In this document: positions 8,130 to 16,885 of the stretch, in pieces | Layout: each line of letters opens with the position of its first letter | Position numbering within the stretch: position 1 is the stretch's first letter | Assembly: GCA_016218915.1 (NCBI GenBank) | Contig: JACRCQ010000041.1 | Span: 124,001 to 188,000, forward strand | Reading direction: 5' to 3' | DNA from: Deltaproteobacteria bacterium | GTDB lineage: Bacteria > Myxococcota_A > Polyangia > Polyangiales > Polyangiaceae | Length of the DNA: 64,000 nucleotides | Notes under the pieces: model-generated | The model's database searches: none | What the model was told of the DNA's origin: nothing | What the model saw: the letters and a program-made list of their open reading frames with translations, nothing else | Position numbers and translations under genes: made by a program

Positions 8130-9719
8130 CTACGCGCCAGCGCTGTCCGAGGCTCGTGCGGACTCGGAGATGAACTCCACGCTGCCCGTGGCACCGAACC
8201 GTCGCACCATCCCCCGGTTGCCGACCATGGTCGTCCTGCCCGTCGAATCCACTGCGATCAGGTGCTCGGAGCCGATCACGCCGCCAGCCTTGCGAGGTTG
8301 CAGCACCCACGCGGGCTCTCCCCGCGGGTCGAGACGAATGAGCCGACCGCTGCCCGCAAACAGGTGGACGTGGCCTGAGCCGTCCGCAGCCACACGGTGC
8401 TTGGCAGCGCTCTTGAGCGGGATCTCCCGGGCCCAGGCGAATGTTCCCTGAGACCCAATCTTCAGCATCCATTCAGGCGTGTACAGGTAGACCTGATCGT
8501 CCCACCCCGAGACCATCCGGACTTCCTTGCAGCCGTTGCCGATGTAGGCCGGCGGACGCGCAATCTTCTTGAAGTCCTCTGGCCAGTCTCCCTCCGGCTC
8601 GAGCAGCGGCGGGAAGGGAACTCCGGGCCACGTCTCCACAGGCTCGCCCCTGGAATTCGCGCGAGAGAGCATGGCGTAGTCCATGCCACGCAGTCGCTGC
8701 TCCTCGGTCAGCACCAGCAAGGTTCCATCCGAGCACGCGGCCACGGAGTTGCAGCGCTCCAGCCCCAGCCGTGCGGGCATCGGACGCGACGGGCCGGGCG
8801 CCGCGCCCGGGAACCTTCCCGCATCTTCGCCGTCGGAGCATCGCACCAGCATCATGCCCTGCACATCCCTGCCCCACACGCCAACGGTTCCGTTGCGAAG
8901 GGCCACGAGCAGCGTCTTGCTCTTGAGCACAGGTGCATTGCGCTTGATCCAGCGCAAATGCATCGTGGAGTCGACGGACCAGAGGTCTGTCGTCTGCCCC
9001 GACGCGTCGTAGCCACCCAGGCAGTACAGATTGCCGTCCTCGTCGACCGCAGCGCTGTGCACGTCATGCCACGTCGCCAGCGCGGGCATCGCGCGCGCCT
9101 CCCCGCGGCAAGCCATGAACCAGCGTCGGACCGGGTGGATGTGGGAATGCAGCCGTCGCCAGATGTCGTCTGGAACCTGCGTCTGCGCAGCGCAGTACTT
9201 GCACGTGACCATCCGGCTGGTGCCGTCGGTCTGGAGCGTACCGCCGCAGTAGGGGCAGGCGATCAGGTGCGTCTGGGAAGGTACCTGCGCGTCCGCCGTC
9301 GACTCCTCGTCGTAGAGGAACACCACCTGGCCCAGCCCGGTGTCTGGCGGCATGCTGCGCGCCGGGTTGCGGTTGCCGCAGGCCCCGCAGAAGATCTGGC
9401 CCCGGACCAGCGCGAGTGACTCGACCTCCTCGGGCGGGATCAGCATGTGGCACTGCCCGCAGGAGATCTGCGTACGACGCAGCACGCGCTGCACCCTGCC
9501 GGTCTCGGTGTTCAGCTCCGTGGTGGACTCGTGGTGCATGGGCAGCGCAGCTGTCTGCTCCAATGCGTCGCCGAGCACCAGCTGCCAGAACTCGGGTCGC
9601 AGCGCTATCTCACGCTGGCAGGAGGAGCAGGCTGCGCTCGGCTTGACCCCATTGATCGCCACAGGCGATGCGCAGGCTTTGCAGCGCACGGACAGCTCGA
9701 CACCAACGACGATGAACAT
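8130..9719 (-). CDS. Zinc-ribbon protein with WD/PQQ-like beta-propeller region
   Basis: The first ~190 residues hold three CxxC pairs typical of zinc ribbons: CKACASP with CSSCQ, CGQCHML with CGACGN, and CPYCGG with CKYC. The remainder (about 220-529) is built of repeated short strands such as AAVDEDGNLYCLGG, VALRNGTVGVWG and VAADGSGHVHLFAG, the look of a six- or seven-bladed propeller that reads as display or sensor repeats. No signal peptide or membrane helix is seen, so it is probably cytoplasmic. The start is uncertain: the ATG at 9719 has no strong ribosome site, and a frame-matching ATG at 9743 would add 8 residues. I do not recognise a specific function. Confidence 0.75.
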   Translation of the reverse strand: MFIVVGVELSVRCKACASPVAINGVKPSAACSSCQREIALRPEFWQLVLGDALEQTAALPMHHESTTELNTETGRVQRVLRRTQISCGQCHMLIPPEEVESLALVRGQIFCGACGNRNPARSMPPDTGLGQVVFLYDEESTADAQVPSQTHLIACPYCGGTLQTDGTSRMVTCKYCAAQTQVPDDIWRRLHSHIHPVRRWFMACRGEARAMPALATWHDVHSAAVDEDGNLYCLGGYDASGQTTDLWSVDSTMHLRWIKRNAPVLKSKTLLVALRNGTVGVWGRDVQGMMLVRCSDGEDAGRFPGAAPGPSRPMPARLGLERCNSVAACSDGTLLVLTEEQRLRGMDYAMLSRANSRGEPVETWPGVPFPPLLEPEGDWPEDFKKIARPPAYIGNGCKEVRMVSGWDDQVYLYTPEWMLKIGSQGTFAWAREIPLKSAAKHRVAADGSGHVHLFAGSGRLIRLDPRGEPAWVLQPRKAGGVIGSEHLIAVDSTGRTTMVGNRGMVRRFGATGSVEFISESARASDSAGA

Positions 9720-9812
9720 ACGGTTGGCCCGACTGTCTAGCACGGATCGGGTGGAAAGAACCCGCCTGCGTCACAGGAAGGCTATCGTGGATGGCGGGCG
9801 CCGGGATCGCGA

Positions 9813-10934
9813 TCAGCAGGGGCCGAGCTTGACGATCGCGACATCGTCGACGAACCACCCCCGCTTCGCCGTATGGCAGACGAAGTCGTTGTCGTAGTTG
9901 GCGAAGTGGAATCGGACCTGGAAGCCGTTGATCGCAAAGTTCGAGATGTCCATCTCGACCGGCATCCACACGCCGTTCGATGAGCCGTCGAACCCGCTGA
10001 CTCCGTCGAGCTCGCACGGCGAGCACGTGGCGCCAGCTTCCGGGTCCGTGGAATAGCATTCGATCTTCTGGCCCGTGTATCCCCCCTGCGGAGAGATCTT
10101 GGTCCATTGCGTCCCGTTCCACGCTTCCACGATCCCGCCCGAGTACGTGGACTTCTCCAGCATGCACACGATGGTGCAGACCGCTCCGCCGCAGGCGTTG
10201 AAGGCGTACCAGTGCCAGAACTGCAGCCGCAGTGCCTGGCCTGCATAGGAGGACAGGTTCACCGTCGGAGAGGTCAGCGAGGAATTCTCGCAGAACGAAG
10301 GCAGAAGCACGCCGGTGGAGAATGCGTTCCCCGACCCGGTGTGATCGTCGGAAGGCCCGTTGAGCGGCGTACCGCAGGTCCAGTCGTCGGCCGTGCCACC
10401 TGAGGTCCACCCCTCCGGGCAGCTGTTGAAGTGCCACGCCTTGATCTCGCAGCCTCCGCTTCCTGCCGAGCCGCCCGTTCCCGCCGTGCCTCCTGTGCCA
10501 CCGGTGCCGCCCGTGCCTCCCTTCCCCGCGCTGCCACCCGTGCCACCGGTCCCGGCAGCTCCGCCCGTGCCCGCGCTTCCCCCTGCCGATCCACCGGTGC
10601 CGCTCGTCCCCGCAGCGCCGCCCTGGGAAGTCCCCGCTGTGCCAGCATTGCCTGCGCCGCCCGAGGCGCCGCCTGCAGCGCCATCCCCCGGGCCGCTGTC
10701 TCCCGCGGCCCCCGCAACGCCGCTTCCGCCAGCACTCGCGTCCGTGCCCGCAGCACCACCACTCGATCCCGCAGCGCCTCCCGCGGAGACGTCCTCGTCG
10801 GGCTCCGCATCCCCCTCGCTTCCGCCGGTTCCCGGCTGGTCGTCAACGCCCGTGCCTTTCGCACAGGCACCGGAAAGACAGGCTGTGAACACGACCGCCC
10901 CGAGGACGGCCAGTGCAGTACGGCAAGCCCTCAT
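9813..10934 (-). CDS. Gly-rich-linker lipoprotein with C-terminal jelly-roll (cleaved-adhesin-like) domain
   Basis: The ATG at 10934 gives a compact signal peptide (MRACRTALAVLGAVVFTACL, lipid Cys probably at FTAC). A spacer of about 125 residues, almost wholly Gly/Ala/Ser/Thr in GG(T/S)AG units, follows. The last ~200 residues contain AWHFNSCPEGWTSGG, GNAFSTGVLLPSFC, LRLQFWHWYAFNAC, WTKISPQGGYTGQ, MDISNFAINGFQVRFHF and GWFVDDVAIV, the strand pattern of the jelly-roll domain found in cleaved adhesins and immune-inhibitor-A peptidases, often a carbohydrate- or protein-binding module. About 12 cysteines suggest disulfides. Surface binding is inferred. Confidence 0.82.
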   Translation of the reverse strand: MRACRTALAVLGAVVFTACLSGACAKGTGVDDQPGTGGSEGDAEPDEDVSAGGAAGSSGGAAGTDASAGGSGVAGAAGDSGPGDGAAGGASGGAGNAGTAGTSQGGAAGTSGTGGSAGGSAGTGGAAGTGGTGGSAGKGGTGGTGGTGGTAGTGGSAGSGGCEIKAWHFNSCPEGWTSGGTADDWTCGTPLNGPSDDHTGSGNAFSTGVLLPSFCENSSLTSPTVNLSSYAGQALRLQFWHWYAFNACGGAVCTIVCMLEKSTYSGGIVEAWNGTQWTKISPQGGYTGQKIECYSTDPEAGATCSPCELDGVSGFDGSSNGVWMPVEMDISNFAINGFQVRFHFANYDNDFVCHTAKRGWFVDDVAIVKLGPC

Positions 10935-11159
10935 GGTTCGCCTAGCTCCAGCTGGCCCACTCCCGCGCCGCGTCGATCGCATACGATCCTCCTGGCGTTG
11001 CCGCTCGTGCACGAATGGTATCGCATGGTTCCGGGCAGCGCACGAGCGAACGCGCCTCCAGCAGCACGCGAAAACTGCAGCCGGTCCCAGAGCACGGATT
11101 CCTCCCTGTTGGACGCCGAGGCGGTCAGGACACGGTCGGGGCTCTGACGGACCGGTGCT

Positions 11160-14078
11160 CTACGGCGTGGGTGGCCAGTGTGCCTTGTTGGTCAGCAGGA
11201 GCCGGTAGGGAAGGCATTGCGTGACCGTCGCTGGGGAAAATACCCGCACGTAGAAGATCGGCTGCTTGGGCAGGAAGTAGCCGGAAGTGCCCGGAGTCGG
11301 GTCCTTGTCCGGCTGGGAGCTGTCGCAGGTCGGGTTCGCACAGTCCCTGCACTTGTCGTTCATGGTCCCGCCGTAGGTGAAGTCCCAGGTGCGGAAGCCG
11401 GCTCCGGTCGCGAACCCGGACTCGCCCGAGTAGTTGCAGGACAGCCAGGTCGTGGTCGTCGAGCAGTCCGTGAACACCTGGATCCGAAGCTGATTGCTCG
11501 CGTCGACCAGCTTGATCGTCGGCCCGTAGTCGCACGTGTTGTTCGGCGGGAAGCTGAGCTGGAACCAGTCCTGGTCGGAGCTCGACGAGATCGTGTACCA
11601 GCCGCTCGCGTCCGGCAGGTTGATCGTGGCACCCACGGCCACCGTGGTCGCCGTCGCCGCGCCAGTGCACGCGTCCGCGATCGTGTCCGTCTGGCATTCG
11701 CAGCCGTCGGGGAACTGCTGATCCGTGTCGGCCCACCCAGCCCCACAGCTCGCCACCCTGCAGGCACCCGTGGTGCAGGTGCCCGAGGTGGTATGCGGAG
11801 GAAGGCTGGTCGTGCAGTTGGTCGTGCACGTGCCGCAATGCACGGGATCGTTCTTGAGGTTGATCTCGCAGCCGTCTCCACCGGGGTTGTTGTTGCAGTC
11901 CGCGAACCCCGACGTGCAGGTGATGCTGCACTGGCCGCCGCCGCAGCCTGGAGTGCCGTTGAGCGTGCTGCACTTGGTCGTGCACGATCCGCAGTGATTC
12001 ACGTCGGTCGCGATGTTCTGCTCGCATCCGGTCGTCTGGAGATTGCCGTCGCAATCCGCCCAGCCCGTTGCGCACGGGCTGTTGCAGCTGCCGCTGTTGC
12101 ACGAGGGGGTGGTCACGTGCACGTGGCTGCACGCGGTCGAGCACGAGCCGCAGTGATCCGGATCCGCCAGGAGGTTGGTCTCGCATCCGTTGAGCACCAG
12201 GTTGCCGTCGCAGTCGTCCCACCCCGCGAGGCACGTCGCCGTGCACACCCCGCCGATGCAGTTCGCTCCTTGTGCGTGCGAAGGATTGCAGAGCACGCCG
12301 CAGGTGCCGCAGTGCGCCAGGTCGTTCGACGTCATCGTCTCGCACCCGTTGTGCGGATCGCCGTCGCAGTCCCCGAACCCGACCACGCACGTGTTGACGC
12401 ACTCACCGGCCACGCAGGTCATGTCCGTGGCATTGATCCCGATGCAAGGCGTCCCGCACCCTCCGCAGTGGAGCACGTCGTTCACCAGATCGGTCTCGCA
12501 GCCGTTGGATGCGTCCGCGTCGCAGTCGGCCCAGCCCCCGGTGCAGGTCAAGCTGCAGCTGCCGTTGGTGCACGCAGGCGTGGAGTGGATCGCCGAGCAG
12601 ACGTGGCCGCACTTGCCGCAGTTGCTCACGTCGCTGTTGGTGTTGACCTCGCAGCCTGTGGCAAAGACGCCGTCGCAGTCCCCGGAGCCTGTGGGGCAGG
12701 AGATGCCGCACTTGCCACCGTTGCACGAAGGGGTGCCGTTGGTGCTCGTGCACTTGTTGCCGCACGTCGTGCAGTTGTTGACGTCATCGAGAAGGTTGAC
12801 CTCGCAGCCGTTGGCCGCGTTGTTGTCGCAGTCGGCCCAGTTGTTGTCGCACGAGGTGACCTGGCAGACGGAGGCCACGCAGGCGGGAGTTGCATGGAAG
12901 GTGCTGCACGCGGTGGCGCAGTCGGCGCAGTGAATCTCGCTGGTCGCCAGATCGGTCTCGCACCCGTTGTCCGGATCGGAATCGCAGTCGCCGAGGCCGC
13001 TCGAGCAGGAGTTCACCACGCACAGCCCGGCCTTGCACTCCGAGCTGCCCGTGGTCGCCACGCACACGTGGCCGCACGCGCCGCAGTTGGTCATGTCGTC
13101 GGGCAGATGCGACTCGCAGCCGTCCGTCCAGTCGTCGTTGCAGTTCGCATACGTAGCGTCGCACGTGTAGTGGCACTTGCCCGTCGAGCACGTCGCCGCC
13201 GCATTCATCGCATCGCAAAAAGTGATGCAGGAGCCGCAGTGCCCGAGCTCGATGAGCAGGTTGGCCTCGCAGCCGTTGTCCGGCAGTCCGTCGCAGTCCT
13301 CGTACGGCTTGACGCACGTGCCGACCACGCACTTGCCCTGTACGCTGCACACCCAGGCAGCCACGCTCGCCTTGACCGAGGGCGTGTGTCCTTCGCTGCA
13401 CTCGGCGTTGATGTCCGCTACGTCGTCGACCGTGCCGTTGCAGTCGTCGTCGATCGCGTTGCAGCTCTCGGGCAGGGCCTTGACGGTCTGCGTGCAGCCC
13501 TTGTCGCCCTCCAGGCAATTGGTCTGGCCCGTGGCGCAGGGGCCGAAGACCGGCGGGTCGGTCACGACGCTGCAAGGCTGCCCTGAGCCCTGGTAGCCGT
13601 CGTCCACGGTCCCGTTGCAGTCGTTGTCTACGCCGTCGCAGGTCTCGCTGCCCGCAAACACCGTCTGCGGGCAGTCGAGCTGCTTGGCCGTCTTGTCGCA
13701 GACCGTCGCGGAATACTTGCAAGGGCCCTTGAGGTTGGCCGGCGTCTTGACCTCGCACGGCGTGCCGACTCCCTGCGGATTGTTGTCGATCACGCCGTCG
13801 CAGTCGTTGTCGATCCCGTCGCACTTCTCAGGGGTCTTGACGCACGCCTCCTCCTGGGTTGCATCTCCCCCCTCCTGGGCGTCTCCCCCTTCCGGCTTGG
13901 GCTCGTTGCTGACGTCCTTCGCTTGCGCATCCGCTTCCGAAGCTGCGTCACCCGCGTCCGTCTGCGCGCCTGGCAGGGGCCCCTCTTCGTAGTCCTTGTC
14001 GAGCCCCAGGATCGTTCCGCACCCCAACCAGGTCGGTGCCACCACGAGAATTCCGATCGCCCAAGCGAGTCTCTTCAT
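11160..14078 (-). CDS. 972-residue Cys-rich repeat protein, exported, with MopE motifs and C-terminal beta domain
   Basis: A signal peptide ends at WLGC (Cys20, imperfect lipobox). After an Asp/Ala/Glu spacer there are three Asp/Asn-rich MopE motifs (CDGIDNDCDGVIDNN near 86, CDGVDNDCNGTVDDG near 147, CNAIDDDCNGTVDDV near 206). From about 258 to 790 runs an array of ten units of roughly 45-50 residues with the signature DCDxxxxNGCExxL...HCGxCxxxC...C..G.C. The end (about 800-972) is a beta-rich domain beginning DQDWFQLSFPP, like bacterial pre-peptidase C-terminal modules. The protein at 57282 has the same repeats and end domain. Likely a long disulfide-braced surface fibre or adhesin; no enzymatic motif seen. 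Confidence 0.85.
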   Translation of the reverse strand: MKRLAWAIGILVVAPTWLGCGTILGLDKDYEEGPLPGAQTDAGDAASEADAQAKDVSNEPKPEGGDAQEGGDATQEEACVKTPEKCDGIDNDCDGVIDNNPQGVGTPCEVKTPANLKGPCKYSATVCDKTAKQLDCPQTVFAGSETCDGVDNDCNGTVDDGYQGSGQPCSVVTDPPVFGPCATGQTNCLEGDKGCTQTVKALPESCNAIDDDCNGTVDDVADINAECSEGHTPSVKASVAAWVCSVQGKCVVGTCVKPYEDCDGLPDNGCEANLLIELGHCGSCITFCDAMNAAATCSTGKCHYTCDATYANCNDDWTDGCESHLPDDMTNCGACGHVCVATTGSSECKAGLCVVNSCSSGLGDCDSDPDNGCETDLATSEIHCADCATACSTFHATPACVASVCQVTSCDNNWADCDNNAANGCEVNLLDDVNNCTTCGNKCTSTNGTPSCNGGKCGISCPTGSGDCDGVFATGCEVNTNSDVSNCGKCGHVCSAIHSTPACTNGSCSLTCTGGWADCDADASNGCETDLVNDVLHCGGCGTPCIGINATDMTCVAGECVNTCVVGFGDCDGDPHNGCETMTSNDLAHCGTCGVLCNPSHAQGANCIGGVCTATCLAGWDDCDGNLVLNGCETNLLADPDHCGSCSTACSHVHVTTPSCNSGSCNSPCATGWADCDGNLQTTGCEQNIATDVNHCGSCTTKCSTLNGTPGCGGGQCSITCTSGFADCNNNPGGDGCEINLKNDPVHCGTCTTNCTTSLPPHTTSGTCTTGACRVASCGAGWADTDQQFPDGCECQTDTIADACTGAATATTVAVGATINLPDASGWYTISSSSDQDWFQLSFPPNNTCDYGPTIKLVDASNQLRIQVFTDCSTTTTWLSCNYSGESGFATGAGFRTWDFTYGGTMNDKCRDCANPTCDSSQPDKDPTPGTSGYFLPKQPIFYVRVFSPATVTQCLPYRLLLTNKAHWPPTP

Positions 14079-14373
14079 GTCCCAACCTGTTCGTCGTGTC
14101 CCGCCTCTGCCTCGAGCCGGCTACAGGCTACAGGGGCAGATCGACCCGCGGGAGATCTATCGTCTGGATTCGTCGATTTCGCCGTAGCCCAGGCCCTGAA
14201 GCCTGAAGTCTCGCAACTGCAAACAGTCCCAGGCTAGGACATATCAAAGGGGGTGTGGTGTCAACGACGACGGTGCCCGGGACGCCCACGCGATCGATCC
14301 CCGCTTCTGCCGCCATCGGCGCCGTTGCCCGGTCGTTTCACACCGGATAAGCTACGCGGCCGGAGTCGAGTGC
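14079..14373. other. Divergent intergenic region
   Basis: This 295-bp region separates the Cys-repeat gene (leftward) from a kinase gene (rightward) and must hold both promoters. I see short direct repeats (GGCTACA twice near 14120, CCTGAAG twice near 14200) but no convincing promoter pair, operator or RNA structure, and no small gene with a ribosome site. Confidence 0.5.
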
Positions 14374-15771
14374 ATGTCGGTCGGACTTCTCAGCGAGGAC
14401 CAGGTATTTGCGAACCGTTACCGTGTGGTGCGATGCATCGCTACCGGCGGAATGGGCACGGTCTACGAAGTCCTGCACGTCGAGACCGAACGGCGCTGTG
14501 CTCTGAAAGTCATGCTGCCTCACATCGTCGCAAGCGACGACATGCGCAGCCGCTTCAAAAGGGAGGCCCGGATCACGGCCAACATCGGCTCGGAATTCAT
14601 CGTCGACGTGCTGGACGCCGGCGTGGACGAAGAGACGAAGATGCCGTTTATCGTGATGGAGTTCCTGGACGGAGAGGATCTCGGCGAAGCCCTGTCAAAA
14701 GCCGAGCACTTCAGCCCCAAGGAGACCGTCACGTTTCTCTACCAGGCTGCTCTTGCGCTGAACAAGACGCACGCCCAGGGGATAGTCCATCGCGACCTCA
14801 AGCCCGAGAATCTGTTTCTGACCCGGCGCGACGACGGCAGCCCTCGCATCAAGATCCTCGATTTCGGGATCTCCAAGGTCGTTGTCGAAGCTGGCACACG
14901 ACGCAATGACACGATGAGCCTGGGTACGCCGCTGTACATGGCTCCCGAGCAGTTCCAGGGCTCGGTCTCCCCTGCCACCGATGTCTATGCCCTCGGCATG
15001 ATCGCCTTCACGCTCCTGGTCGGCGTCGCCTACTGGCACCAGGAGTCCAAGAGCGAGCAGAACGTATTCGCGCTCGCCGGCAAGATCGTGGACGGCCCGG
15101 TCGAGAGGCCCACCGAGCGCGCACGCCACTACGGCGTGCAGCTTCGCGAAGAGTTCGACCCTTGGTTCAAGCGCGTTTCCGAGCGCAATCCCAAGGACCG
15201 GTTCCCCACGGCTGTCGATGCCATCACCGCCTTGGCAGAAGCGCTGCGCGTGTCGCTGCCCAAGCCCTCCACGGGCCGCAACGAGCGCGGCTCCGGCTCG
15301 AAGGCCGCAGAGTCCGGGGCAGCCCCGGCCAACGGCGGAGTGTCCCACGCGCCCACGGTCGCGCATTCGCCCGACGCCCTGGCGGAAGTCAGGGGTACCG
15401 GCAAGCATTCCAAATGGATTCCCGCGGCCGTCGCCAGCGCTGTGCTCGTCACGGTCGTTGCGGGTGTCGGGATCTACCTGGCCACGCGCGGTCGCGATTC
15501 CGGACCACCGACCACGCCCGATCGAGTCCCGGAGAGCCTCTCCGTGACGAGCGCCAGCCCGTCTTCGGCTCCAGTCGCAACGTCTTCTCCCATCGTGGTC
15601 CTCGATTCCGCAGTGCCCCCTCCTGGCTCAGCGCCGCTCGCATCGAGCACAGCCGCTCCAGCGGAGACGTCCAAGACCGCGATCCGGGTGCCTGCCAAGC
15701 CGCCTGCGACCAAGCCGCCGCCGACGACGACTCCGACGGGCGCCAAGAATCCGGCGTACTCGCGGTACTGA
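14374..15771 (+). CDS. Transmembrane Ser/Thr protein kinase (PknB type)
   Basis: All key kinase motifs are present: a Gly-rich loop TGGMGTV (24-30), Lys45 in CALKV, Glu64 in FKREARI, HRDLKPEN (139-146, catalytic Asp141), DFG (163-165) and APE (190-192). The catalytic domain (about 15-295) is followed by a low-complexity linker, one transmembrane helix (349-371, WIPAAVASAVLVTVV) and an outside tail rich in Pro/Thr/Ala, so the kinase faces the cytoplasm. GGAG lies 9 bases before the ATG. The TPR/PEGA-like gene starts 46 bp downstream on the same strand, an arrangement repeated twice more in this window. Of the three complete kinases it is the one with the HRDLKPEN form; the other two have HRDVSPQN. 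Confidence 0.93.
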   Translation: MSVGLLSEDQVFANRYRVVRCIATGGMGTVYEVLHVETERRCALKVMLPHIVASDDMRSRFKREARITANIGSEFIVDVLDAGVDEETKMPFIVMEFLDGEDLGEALSKAEHFSPKETVTFLYQAALALNKTHAQGIVHRDLKPENLFLTRRDDGSPRIKILDFGISKVVVEAGTRRNDTMSLGTPLYMAPEQFQGSVSPATDVYALGMIAFTLLVGVAYWHQESKSEQNVFALAGKIVDGPVERPTERARHYGVQLREEFDPWFKRVSERNPKDRFPTAVDAITALAEALRVSLPKPSTGRNERGSGSKAAESGAAPANGGVSHAPTVAHSPDALAEVRGTGKHSKWIPAAVASAVLVTVVAGVGIYLATRGRDSGPPTTPDRVPESLSVTSASPSSAPVATSSPIVVLDSAVPPPGSAPLASSTAAPAETSKTAIRVPAKPPATKPPPTTTPTGAKNPAYSRY

Positions 15772-15817
15772 GGATTCCCCTCTGGCCCGACGATTTCGAC
15801 TCGGATATCCTTCGCCC

Positions 15818-16864
15818 ATGATGAGGAAGGGAATCCTCCGGCTCTTGCTGGCTGCAGCGTGGATCGCGTGCACCTCCACGGTGCTCGCGCAGGACAACGC
15901 CGCGGCTGCCGCGCTGTTCGAGAAAGGGCTCGAGGAGATGGAGGCCGGACGCTACTCGACCGGCTGCCCGTTGCTCGCCGAGAGCTTCAGGCTCGATCCG
16001 CTGCCAGGCGCTCTGTTCACGCTCGCCGAGTGCGAAGCCAAGGCAGGCAAGGTGGCCTCGGCCGTGGCGCACTACGACGACTACCTTCAGGTCTATGCCC
16101 GGATGACCGGGCCACAGCAGACCAAGCAGCACGGACGCGACAAGACCGCGCGTGATCAGATCGAAAAGCTCAAGCCGCACGTTCCGACGCTCACGCTCGT
16201 GTTGCCCGCAGAGGCTCCCACCAATGTGATCATCAAGCGCAACGGCGTTGCGATGGGGATGGCAACCCTCCGCATCCCGCTGCCCGTCGATCCGGGCAAG
16301 CATGTGATTACCACCCAGTTCCCGGGCGGGCCCGTGCGCGAGCAGCAGGTGTCGATCGCGGCCGATGAGAAGAAGACCGTGGTCCTGGAGCTGCCCCCGG
16401 AGGTTGCGCCTCCAGCGAACGCACCGACGGCAACAGCGGCTCCGACCGGAAGCGCGCCTGGCCTCGCTGCCACTTCGTCGGTCAACAACGGCGCAGACGC
16501 CGGGTTGGGCAAGTCGCGCAAGACCTGGGCCTACATCGCTGGCGGTACCGGCGCGGTCGGCATCGTCGTCGGCACCATCGCTGGCGTGGCTGCGATGAAC
16601 AAGAAGAGCGTGGTCAGCGACAATTGCGAGGGAACGATCTGCACGCACGAGGGAAAGGTCGCTGCCGATGCGGGCAGGGATCTGGCCCTGCTCAGCACCA
16701 TCGGATTCGGCGTGGGCATCGCCGGGCTCGCCACAGGCGCAGTCCTGCTGCTGACCGGCAAGCCCGAGCCAGCCGCGCAGAGCGCACCTTCGGCACGCAC
16801 CTGGAGCCCGATCGTCACAGGACGCGCCAACGGCGGCATCGTCGGTTTGCAGGGAACCTGGTAG
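15818..16864 (+). CDS. Exported TPR/PEGA-like protein paired with a kinase
   Basis: Signal peptide MMRKGILRLLLAAAWIAC...VLAQ, then TPR-like helices (LFEKGLEEMEAGRYSTGC, DPLPGALFTLAECEAKAG, residues about 28-110), a PEGA-like beta segment (NVIIKRNGVAMGMA, VDPGKHVITTQFPGG), a Pro/Ala linker and two hydrophobic helices (about 232-252 and 290-312) with a CEGTIC loop between them. The tail ends WSPIVTGRANGGIVGLQGTW. Very close in layout to the protein at 18266 and recognisably related to those at 1565 and 55854. It follows the kinase gene by 46 bp and is probably its co-transcribed partner, either substrate or envelope anchor; that role is inferred from the repeated pairing only. Confidence 0.87.
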   Translation: MMRKGILRLLLAAAWIACTSTVLAQDNAAAAALFEKGLEEMEAGRYSTGCPLLAESFRLDPLPGALFTLAECEAKAGKVASAVAHYDDYLQVYARMTGPQQTKQHGRDKTARDQIEKLKPHVPTLTLVLPAEAPTNVIIKRNGVAMGMATLRIPLPVDPGKHVITTQFPGGPVREQQVSIAADEKKTVVLELPPEVAPPANAPTATAAPTGSAPGLAATSSVNNGADAGLGKSRKTWAYIAGGTGAVGIVVGTIAGVAAMNKKSVVSDNCEGTICTHEGKVAADAGRDLALLSTIGFGVGIAGLATGAVLLLTGKPEPAAQSAPSARTWSPIVTGRANGGIVGLQGTW

Positions 16865-16885
16865 CAGCTGGCGCGCAGCGAGAAT

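Noticed and set aside
11178..13586. An 802-residue open frame opposite the Cys-repeat gene
   Set aside because: Shadow of the high-GC repeat gene on the other strand. The composition is mostly Arg, Val, Ala and Asp with no domain; the same holds for 57813-60053 opposite the second Cys-repeat gene.
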